DNA from: Chloroflexota bacterium
GTDB lineage: Bacteria; Chloroflexota; Anaerolineae; Promineifilales; Promineifilaceae
Assembly: GCA_024223125.1 (NCBI GenBank)
Contig: JAAEOP010000860.1
Coordinates: 1-12,927, forward strand
Reading direction: 5' to 3'
Length of the DNA stretch: 12,927 nt
Shown: piece after piece, positions 7,656 through 12,927 of the stretch
How positions within the stretch are numbered: the first letter of the stretch is position 1
Layout: the number at the start of each line of letters is the position of its first letter
The notes under the pieces: generated by a model
The model's input: the letters and a program-made list of their open reading frames with translations, nothing else
Databases searched by the model: none
What the model was told of the DNA's origin: nothing
Position numbers and translations under genes: made by a program

Positions 7656-8645
7656 TTGAACGAGAAAAAAAGCGCCCCTAAACCTGTATCCCCTCACGAA
7701 CTGAGCCGGGGAGAAATGAAAGCCAGTATGGTTTTACCGGTCGTCATTTCCGTTGGTGTAATGCTCTTGGGGATGGTTGTTTATCTGCTTATACCAGATG
7801 ATTTTAATACGGGGCTGGCCATTGCCCTGAGCTTCTGCATGTTGGCGTTTTTACTTTATTGGACACGGCAGGAAACGTTGAAATTGCGGGTCACGGCCGT
7901 GCTGTTAGCTATTCCAGCCTTAGTAGGCATTAGTTATGGGATGAGCAACGGCCGTGCCAACCCCATCATTTTTGGCGTTGGCGTCACCATTTTGCTGTTG
8001 ATTGGGTATCGTCTTGTCAGCACTCCCATCTCTTACCGCTTTGCCTACCGACGCTACCTGTCTGGAGAGTATGAGGCGGCGTTAACATTGGTGGAAAAAA
8101 CAACGGCCGCGCGCCCCGATTTTTGGGAAGCTTACCAGCTAAAAGCGCTCATCTTTCTGGAGTTAATGGATTTTCCACGGGCTGAAAGGAGCGCTATAGA
8201 AGCGACAGATGCGAATCCTAGAGCTGACATAGCTTTCAATACATTGGGGCAAATTCATTTGCTGCAAGCCCAGTTTGAAGCGGCCAAACAAGCCTATATC
8301 CACTGCGTAGAACTGAACCCCGACAATGCCCTCTACTGGTACCATTTGGGCTTGTGCCAATATCGGCTGGCGGAGTATGATGCGGCCGTTGAATCGTTAG
8401 CCGCCGCCAGTAAACGTTCCCCCCGCATTTTGGAATATGAACTGTTGCAACATTATTATATGTGGCGTTGTTTACAGCAGTTAAATCGAGAGGAACTGGC
8501 GGCCGAAGTCCTGACAAAGATGCAAAAATTCACTCCCGGCCTCACTATTCTACAAACAGAAATTGAGCATCAACCCCAAACAGCCCATCTCCCCCTGATG
8601 CAGGCAGATCTGGACCAATTAGCGAAGATTATCTCCTCCGATTGA
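7656..8645 (+). CDS. Membrane-anchored TPR protein
   Basis: This protein has about 329 residues. A short polar head is followed by four hydrophobic segments at about 25-46, 52-69, 78-96 and 102-120, then a soluble domain with tetratricopeptide repeats from about 125 to 300. Examples are the repeats near YLSGEYEAALTLVEKTTAA, AFNTLGQIHLLQAQFEAA and WYHLGLCQYRLAEYDAAVES. TPR domains bind partner proteins, so this is probably a membrane scaffold; the partner cannot be inferred. The start chosen is TTG at 7656, because GGAG at 7643-7646 sits nine bases upstream. An earlier in-frame TTG at 7641 lies only three bases after the previous stop and has no comparable ribosome-binding site. The 18-base gap from the M20 gene makes it the third gene of the operon. 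No terminator is visible before the transposase relic that follows. Confidence 0.8.
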   Translation: MNEKKSAPKPVSPHELSRGEMKASMVLPVVISVGVMLLGMVVYLLIPDDFNTGLAIALSFCMLAFLLYWTRQETLKLRVTAVLLAIPALVGISYGMSNGRANPIIFGVGVTILLLIGYRLVSTPISYRFAYRRYLSGEYEAALTLVEKTTAARPDFWEAYQLKALIFLELMDFPRAERSAIEATDANPRADIAFNTLGQIHLLQAQFEAAKQAYIHCVELNPDNALYWYHLGLCQYRLAEYDAAVESLAAASKRSPRILEYELLQHYYMWRCLQQLNREELAAEVLTKMQKFTPGLTILQTEIEHQPQTAHLPLMQADLDQLAKIISSD

Positions 8646-8675
8646 CAATCTTGTACACATTGTTTACCGCTGCTT

Positions 8676-9446
8676 TTACTGAAAACCCGCGTCACAATTA
8701 GTACCGAAGCGTGTACCAGTTCGGACCTCAAAAGCTTCAGGGAAATGGACCAAGGGAAATACATCACCCATCAGACTTTCCATCGAGATACCCTTCAAAG
8801 GGAATGTCTTGAGCAACTGGGCATCAGCGTCAAAACAGCGAAATTGGTGGGGGTCAGGGTCGAACTTGACTTCAATTTGCTGCTGTTTCCATTTGCTGCC
8901 TACATAATAGACTGTGCCGCCCAGGGAAATGATCCCGTTGCTAGCTACTCGACGAAACCAGCAACCACGTTCCAAATAGGAATCAATGCGTTGCATATCA
9001 AGCAATTTTGCCTCCCATTCAAGACGATAGGACCGTCCCGAATGATGCGCTTGCGGGTAGGCGACCAATGGCGGTTGGTTATCAAGCGAAGAACAAGGCA
9101 AGATGTAACCATTCACTCCCCCAAGGTGGCCGGCACTTATAAACGAGTGTGCTACTCCAGTAGACTTGGTAATGAAGTGCCGGGCACCTGGAATAGTTAC
9201 GGCAAGATGTTGTTGAGGCAATCCCGTGGCTTTCTCTTCCTGCGGCAACTCTTGGTGGCGTTCATACCGCTTGGTCAGCCCCTGTTCTTTCAAAAAACGA
9301 CTAATACAGGCCTGACTGGGCAATTTCTGTCCGTTAAAGGCAGGATGCTGTTCCAGTTCTTGGCACAACGTAACAGGCCCCCAACCAGGATGTGCTTGAC
9401 GCCAGCGTAACAGGGTCGCCGACAATTCCTCTGGAAAACTGCTCAA
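8676..9446 (-). pseudogene. Integrase-type transposase lacking its DDE catalytic core
   Basis: The open frame encodes 256 residues from a TTG at 9444-9446 with AGGAA upstream. Residues 1-65 contain a helix-turn-helix segment of transposases (LRWRQAHPGWGPVTL, then CISRFLKEQGL). Residues from about 118 onward match the C-terminal part of the same kind of protein (LDNQPPLVAYPQAHHSG, WFRRVASNGIISLGGTVYYV, QIEVKFDPD). In intact relatives these blocks are separated by an RNase H-like core with D, D and E residues. Here the join is about 50 residues with no such motifs, and it includes the palindromic element at 9124-9189. The reading frame has nevertheless stayed open. Transposition activity is not expected; if translated, the product could still bind DNA. 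Assignment to IS481 or a nearby integrase-like family is from recall. Confidence 0.65.
9124..9189. repeat. 66-bp palindromic element inside the transposase relic
   Basis: The arms AGGTGGCCGGCACTT (9124-9138) and AAGTGCCGGGCACCT (9175-9189) are complementary at 14 of 15 positions around a 36-base spacer. The spacer contains CTACTCCAGTAG, itself a small palindrome. It sits exactly where the transposase has lost its catalytic core. Arm length, spacer length and a spacer with a CTAC core resemble the element at 5604-5667, so both may belong to one class of small non-autonomous elements. Confidence 0.65.
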
Positions 9447-9488
9447 GGTTCCTTTTTATGAGATTGTAAAGGTGCTACGACTTAATGA

Positions 9489-9692
9489 TATTCAACATGG
9501 GTGAATAATGTGAAAGACCCTCTCTGGGAAGGCGAACTTGATGCTGTTATCGCGGCTTGTCAAGCTCATTTGGAGTTTTGGTTTAAAGTAAGTAAAGTAT
9601 GCTTGGCAGCGGAGAAGTTGGGTTCTGTCTCGCACCCGCTGAAGACAACGTTAGCCCTTGTCCGGCCTTGGAACTTGAGGAAGTGTAGATGA
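9489..9692 (+). pseudogene. Possible transposase scrap (ISKra4-like)
   Basis: A short frame with GTG codons at 9501 and 9510 reads KDPLWEGELDAVIAACQAHL before losing recognisable sequence. The LW-G-DAVIAACQA pattern resembles a segment upstream of the last catalytic motif in ISKra4-type transposases, but only about 20 residues support it. No ribosome-binding site is evident, and the rest (AAEKLGSVSHPLKTTLALV) is not recognised. It may be a coding relic or chance. The following 129 bases to 9821 hold no gene; they are AT-rich and contain the ribosome-binding site of the next gene. Confidence 0.25.
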
Positions 9693-9821
9693 AAATATAA
9701 TTCCAAAAATCCAAGCCCTGCTAGAAAAAAAAGAGACATACTATATCGTTCAAAAATCGCAAATTCATACAAGAACAAGCCGTATCTACTTGCTCAAAAC
9801 AAATCTAAGGAGAAAAATATT

Positions 9822-10958
9822 ATGTTTAAGAAAATTCAGTTCATAGTGTGGATAGTGGGTTTTGTAGCCCTTGCCGCAACCGTAAGTTCCATTTATGCTA
9901 CAATCGCCCAGCAAATGCTAAATCTGCCTGATACTGGTCAAACGATTAGTTATACGAATACCTTTGGCGAAGATTCAGACTATAGCATCAACCCACCCAC
10001 CTATACAGACAATGGTGACACCGTGACCGATGAAGTTACGGGTCTGATTTGGCAGAAAAATGAAGTTCTGACTACCACCACTAACGTTGCCGCCAATGCG
10101 TATTGTGATACGCTTTCATTGGGCAGTTATAGTGATTGGCGTCTGCCTGCCAGTCATGAGTTGTACAGTCTGGTTGACTTTAGTACCAGTAATCCCCCCT
10201 TGAACTCAACCACCTTTACCAATACCGTCAGCGCAGATTATTGGTGGTCTTCGACCCAAAAAGCGGATGGTACAAGCAATTATTGGGCGGTAAATTCCGG
10301 CGGGGGACTAGGTCCCAAGCCTGAAAGTGAAGCTCAAACGCATGACTTTTACGTCCGTTGCGTCCGCGATGATTTATCCAGCGCTGTTAGCCCAAGTTTT
10401 ACCGATAATGGTGATGAAACTGTCACAGAAAATAACACCTCGCTGATGTGGCAACAGGATGGAACCTCAAGCATGACTTGGGAAGCAGCCCTAACCCAGT
10501 GTGAAGACCTTACTTTGGCAGGGTATGAAGATTGGCGGTTGCCCAACATTAAAGAAATAAGGTCTATTAGTGATGATGATAACTTGTATCATCCTTCGGT
10601 GAGTACCACCTACTTTACCTTGACTGAAACATACTCGAAAACAACAACGATTTACTGGTCATCAACCACCCGTGAAAATAAAACTACACAAGCCTGGTTT
10701 GTTGATTTTTATTATGGGCTGGTTAGTCATGAAAACAAAACAGATACGGGCTATGTATTATGTGTGCGCTCCGCCAGTACCTCCAGTACAGAGATAAAGA
10801 TCTATTTGCCGTTGATTATTAAGTCGGCTTCGACAGTTACAGCAGATTTTACGCTAACAAGTAGCGTAGTTTCTGATAGAGAACTCCTTGATGCTTATAA
10901 ACACGAAAAAGATTTACTGAACGCTTGGCAAATCCAGAGAGTGTCAAAAAGCCGCTAA
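9822..10958 (+). CDS. Secreted protein with two DUF1566 (Lcl C-terminal) repeats
   Basis: The 378-residue product starts with a signal peptide (KK near the N-terminus, hydrophobic about 7-26), so it is exported. Two DUF1566/Lcl-type repeats follow. Repeat 1 (about 60-185) has YTDNGDTVTDEVTGLIWQ, DWRLPASHELYSLVD, YWWSST and FYVRCVR. Repeat 2 (about 192-325) has FTDNGDETVTENNTSLMWQ, DWRLPNIKEIRSI, YWSSTT and YVLCVR. The fold is lectin-like and usually extracellular; no enzyme activity is implied. IYLPLIIKSA at about 326-335 resembles a terminal motif common in Chloroflexi secreted proteins. After it, ADFTLTSSVVSDRELLDAYK looks like the start of a PEBP/YbhB-like domain that then breaks off, so the gene may be truncated by the element downstream. 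The ATG is supported by AAGGAG at 9807-9812, nine bases upstream. Composition is AT-richer than the operon genes, with no CGGCCG, suggesting transfer. Confidence 0.75.
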   Translation: MFKKIQFIVWIVGFVALAATVSSIYATIAQQMLNLPDTGQTISYTNTFGEDSDYSINPPTYTDNGDTVTDEVTGLIWQKNEVLTTTTNVAANAYCDTLSLGSYSDWRLPASHELYSLVDFSTSNPPLNSTTFTNTVSADYWWSSTQKADGTSNYWAVNSGGGLGPKPESEAQTHDFYVRCVRDDLSSAVSPSFTDNGDETVTENNTSLMWQQDGTSSMTWEAALTQCEDLTLAGYEDWRLPNIKEIRSISDDDNLYHPSVSTTYFTLTETYSKTTTIYWSSTTRENKTTQAWFVDFYYGLVSHENKTDTGYVLCVRSASTSSTEIKIYLPLIIKSASTVTADFTLTSSVVSDRELLDAYKHEKDLLNAWQIQRVSKSR

Positions 10959-11007
10959 TGTGGCACATTTTCTGACGTATTCTGATTTTGGGCCTTCTAC
11001 AGCTATA

Positions 11008-11114
11008 GACAGGTCGGGTAGCAAGAGACCATTTCTGGTCTCCCGCCCCCTGTCGGGTAAGGAGGCGATGTCGCCACCGCACTCCTCGAGGGTTGGAGAT
11101 AGCAAATGCTATCT
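11008..11114. repeat. Cluster of three hairpins in the 10959-11357 intergenic region
   Basis: Hairpin 1 (11008-11054) pairs GACAGG with CCTGTC outside and GAGACCA with TGGTCTC inside. Hairpin 2 pairs GGCGA (11064-11068) with TCGCC (11071-11075). Hairpin 3 pairs AGATAGCA (11097-11104) with TGCTATCT (11107-11114) around AA. The octamer GTCGGGTA appears twice, at 11013 and 11052. On the minus strand these read as ...TACCCGAC tails after stems, resembling group II intron 3' ends, but no domain 5 is visible. No gene is supported in this region. Confidence 0.6.
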
Positions 11115-11133
11115 GCCATTTATACGGAATGTA

Positions 11134-11234
11134 TATGCCGTTTAGTGTAGCATAGGTGTCGAAAAACGGCATAAGGACTGAACCACGCTGTCGTTTTTTG
11201 GCATATGGCTGTCAGCTAATGACAGTCATATGCC
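11134..11234. repeat. Two long palindromes with recurring TATGCC motifs
   Basis: TATGCCGTTT (11134-11143) pairs with AAACGGCATA (11164-11173). A stronger stem pairs GGCATATGGCTGTCA (11200-11214) with TGACAGTCATATGCC (11220-11234), with one G/T wobble and a five-base loop. The motif TATGCC or its complement therefore appears four times in 100 bases in alternating orientation. The pattern could be transposase or repressor binding sites, an old IS end, or a structured transcript. The single CGGCCG of the right-hand zone follows at 11242. Confidence 0.6.
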
Positions 11235-11294
11235 ATTACAACGGCCGTTCGTCATAACAATATGTCGTTTGTGCCAGCGATATGAAAGACAAGG

Positions 11295-11354
11295 GGGTCT
11301 CCTCTGATACAGTGTTTGTTACCACACAGACACATTATCTAATAAAGGAGACCC
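11295..11354 (+). promoter_or_regulatory. Inverted repeat sequestering the transposase ribosome-binding site
   Basis: GGGTCTCCT (11295-11303) is perfectly complementary to AGGAGACCC (11346-11354), which contains the AGGAG ribosome-binding site seven bases before the ATG at 11358. A transcript entering from upstream would fold and hide the site. A transcript starting between the arms would not contain the blocking arm. This resembles the protection of IS10 and IS50 transposase genes against outside transcription. The pairing is seen; the regulation is inferred. Confidence 0.55.
11316..11343 (+). promoter_or_regulatory. Candidate promoter for the transposase gene
   Basis: TTGTTA (11316-11321) and TCTAAT (11338-11343), separated by 16 bases, resemble -35 and -10 boxes at four and five of six positions. 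The predicted start would fall near 11350, giving a very short leader that omits the upstream blocking arm but may also lose most of the ribosome-binding site. This makes the match tentative. Confidence 0.3.
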
Positions 11355-11357
11355 ACC

Positions 11358-12824
11358 ATGCTTAATGCAAATTCTATCATACCCTTTAGTTGGCCTCGGC
11401 AACTGCTGAAGGCTTGGCAACATTATCAACTTTCTCAGTGGCAATATCCCAACCACCCACGGTTTTTACTCTGCCCTGAAGCGCAATTTCCCCGTTTTGT
11501 GCAAGATTGCCCCGTGACGATGTCGGCCATTTGTTGGTTGCGTCTGTTAGATTGGCATCGTTTGCAACCGTCTAAAGAACCAGAGATGTTTGGCCGCATC
11601 CCTATTCCTACAGCAGCTTATATCGGAGCATTCTTACTCAAGATTGAGCAACAGCTAACGACAATGGGGCAGTTGCGTCGCTTTTTAGTGACCCATCCTG
11701 CTCTGATTTGGGCGCTCGGTTTCCCATTGGCGCTCGGAGACGGACGTTTTGGCTTTGCTGTTGATGCCAGTGTACCCAGTCGTCGCCATTTCGGTCATGT
11801 TCTGCGACAGTTGCCCAATGGATTGTTGCAACAGTTACTTGATGCTCAAGTCACTCTATTACAATCACTGCTACCAGCCTCTTTTGGTGAGACAATTTCA
11901 TTGGATACCAAACACATTTTGGCCTGGGTCAAGGAAAACAATCCCAAAGCGTATGTTAAGGAAGGGCGGTATGATAAAAGTCAGCAGCCTGCTGGCGACC
12001 CTGACTGTAAACTGGGCTGCAAGCGGCGGCATAATCGCCAGCTTGCCCCGGCTGAAGAAGGGCGCATCGCCTCTGGCTTGCCCACGACAATCGGTGAGTT
12101 TTATTGGGGCTACGCTTCGGGGGCGGTGGTCACTAAGGTGCCGAAGGTGGGTGAGTTTGTCTTGGCTGAGTTGACTCAGACGTTTGACAAGGGTGACACT
12201 CGTTTTTTCTTCCCTCTCATGACTCAAGTTGAACAACGGCTCGGTTTCCGTCCTCGCTTTGGCACGCTTGATGCTGCCTTTGATGCTTTTTATGTCTATG
12301 ACTATTTCCATTCTTCCAACCATGATGGCTTTGCAGCGGTTCCTTTTAGGCAACCCAATGGTCTGGTTCGTTTGTTTGATGAGGTTGGATTACCTTTGTG
12401 TGCCGCTGGTCTGCCCATGCCTATTCGCAAAACCTACACTGACCGCACGAAGTCGATTATTCATCACGAACGTGCTTTTCATGCCTGTCCGTTGCTTTTC
12501 CCCTCCCCCTCTGCTGATTGTTGTCCCATCAGGCATAAGCAGTGGCCCAAAAGGGGCTGTTCTGTGCAATTGCCTACCAGTTTGGGCGCTCGTCTTCGTC
12601 ACCAACTTGACCGAGATTCTGCGCGGTACAAGGCTGTCTATTCCCAGCGCACTGCTGTCGAGCGTATCTTTTCTCAAACAACGGCATTGGGCATGGAACG
12701 ACCCAAACTTCGTAACCAGCAAGCTATCACCAACCATAATACTTCTTTAGTTTTCCCTGAATCTGAATTGAAAAAACGCCTAATCGGGCATTTTCCTTCA
12801 AAAATCAAGCCCTTGATAACCTGA
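11358..12824 (+). CDS. DDE transposase, IS4 superfamily
   Basis: This 488-residue transposase appears intact. It catalyses cut-and-paste movement of its element through an RNase H-like fold with two metal ions. The likely triad is D183 (SLDTKHI), D305 (FGTLDAAFDAF) and E435 (YSQRTAVERIF). The last motif matches the IS4 Y-x2-R-x3-E signature (Y428, R431, E435), but the usual lysine seven residues later is threonine (T442). A basic, cysteine-containing insertion (about 205-240, CKLGCKRRHNR) lies between the first and second aspartates. The N-terminal 100 residues presumably bind DNA. The ATG is preceded by AGGAG at seven bases, inside the inhibitory inverted repeat. The gene has no CGGCCG motif, unlike the host operon. 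No terminator is obvious after the stop; CCCA/TGGG near 12891-12902 forms only a weak stem. Transposase identity is clear; the exact family within the superfamily is not. Confidence 0.8.
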   Translation: MLNANSIIPFSWPRQLLKAWQHYQLSQWQYPNHPRFLLCPEAQFPRFVQDCPVTMSAICWLRLLDWHRLQPSKEPEMFGRIPIPTAAYIGAFLLKIEQQLTTMGQLRRFLVTHPALIWALGFPLALGDGRFGFAVDASVPSRRHFGHVLRQLPNGLLQQLLDAQVTLLQSLLPASFGETISLDTKHILAWVKENNPKAYVKEGRYDKSQQPAGDPDCKLGCKRRHNRQLAPAEEGRIASGLPTTIGEFYWGYASGAVVTKVPKVGEFVLAELTQTFDKGDTRFFFPLMTQVEQRLGFRPRFGTLDAAFDAFYVYDYFHSSNHDGFAAVPFRQPNGLVRLFDEVGLPLCAAGLPMPIRKTYTDRTKSIIHHERAFHACPLLFPSPSADCCPIRHKQWPKRGCSVQLPTSLGARLRHQLDRDSARYKAVYSQRTAVERIFSQTTALGMERPKLRNQQAITNHNTSLVFPESELKKRLIGHFPSKIKPLIT

Positions 12825-12927
12825 TAGCATCATAGCCAACCCATTGTGTCAATATAGGGTGAGGGGTTCTTCAGGCTTTCCCGTGACACACCCATATGTG
12901 GGGGTTCAAAAATAGGGATGAGCATAC

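Larger units (their letters stand above)
8650..9446 (-). mobile_element. Decayed insertion sequence with an integrase-type transposase
   Basis: This span covers the transposase relic plus a likely terminal sequence. Bases 8651-8668 contain TTGTACACATTGTTTACC, a layout I associate with ends of IS481/integrase-like elements where short TGTACA and GTTTAC repeats recur. This recall is not proof. No matching inverted copy is visible near 9446-9500, so the other end appears lost. CGGCCG motifs stop just before this element (last near 8501), consistent with foreign DNA. The element lies 3' of the TPR operon and opposes it. Confidence 0.5.
10941..12889 (+). mobile_element. Insertion sequence of the IS4 superfamily (boundaries uncertain)
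   Basis: The core is the transposase at 11358-12824. Candidate ends are GTGTCA-AAAAGCC at 10941 and, in inverse orientation, GTGTCACGGGAAAGCC ending at 12889. They agree except for a three-base gap and one base. The left candidate coincides with the abrupt end of the secreted-protein frame. A second possible left end is GTGTC at 11156. No target-site duplication is visible for either choice, and the window ends 38 bases after the right candidate. The 400 bases before the transposase are unusually long and structured for an IS leader, so part may be older sequence. Confidence 0.35.

Noticed and set aside
8745..9410. Plus-strand open frame of 221 codons over the transposase relic
   Set aside because: It is antisense to a frame with recognisable transposase blocks, and its translation resembles no family.
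10959..11250. CRISPR array or integron attC array
   Set aside because: The repeats here are inverted stems of different sequence; there are no regularly spaced identical repeats and no clear attC core sites or integrase.
11898..12750. Open frames in other phases overlapping the IS4-type transposase
   Set aside because: The 488-codon frame holds the DDE residues and has a proper start; the others are its shadows.

Overview
The window looks like a chromosomal segment from an uncultured Chloroflexota (Anaerolineae-like) bacterium. This is inferred from three things: the large cyclase/ATPase/TPR regulator, a secreted protein carrying a YLPLIIK motif of the kind I associate with Chloroflexi exoproteins, and the style of the transposases and small palindromic repeats. 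No rRNA, tRNA or universal marker gene is present, so the assignment is tentative.

Layout. Positions 1-359 hold the 3' end of a SpoU/TrmH-type RNA methyltransferase (+). It is followed by a short relic that reads, on the minus strand, like domains 5 and 6 of a group II intron, lying directly behind a Rho-independent terminator. That terminator serves a 158-residue acidic helical protein of unknown function (541-1017, -). A 5'-truncated NUDIX hydrolase (1105-1305, +) and a perfect hairpin come next. Positions 1416-5534 (-) encode a roughly 1370-residue protein with two class III cyclase domains, a STAND/AAA-type ATPase and a long TPR array, resembling soluble adenylyl cyclase in architecture.

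Divergent from it, after an intergenic palindrome, lies a compact three-gene plus-strand operon: a 4Fe-4S protein with epoxyqueuosine-reductase-like cysteine motifs (5686-6483), an M20 metallo-hydrolase (6480-7637, ATGA overlap) and a membrane-anchored TPR protein (7656-8645). The genes are tightly packed and probably co-expressed, but no shared pathway can be read from the sequence.

From about 8650 onward the window becomes a mobile or accessory zone. It holds a transposase relic that has lost its DDE core and carries a palindromic element instead, a possible second transposase scrap, a secreted protein with two DUF1566 repeats whose C-terminus looks cut short, about 400 bases of stacked hairpins, and an apparently intact IS4-superfamily transposase whose ribosome-binding site is covered by an upstream complementary arm.

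A DNA-level pattern divides the two zones. The palindrome CGGCCG (often as ACGGCCGT) occurs about 40 times by eye in the first 8.5 kb, in many reading contexts, and only once in the remaining 4.4 kb.
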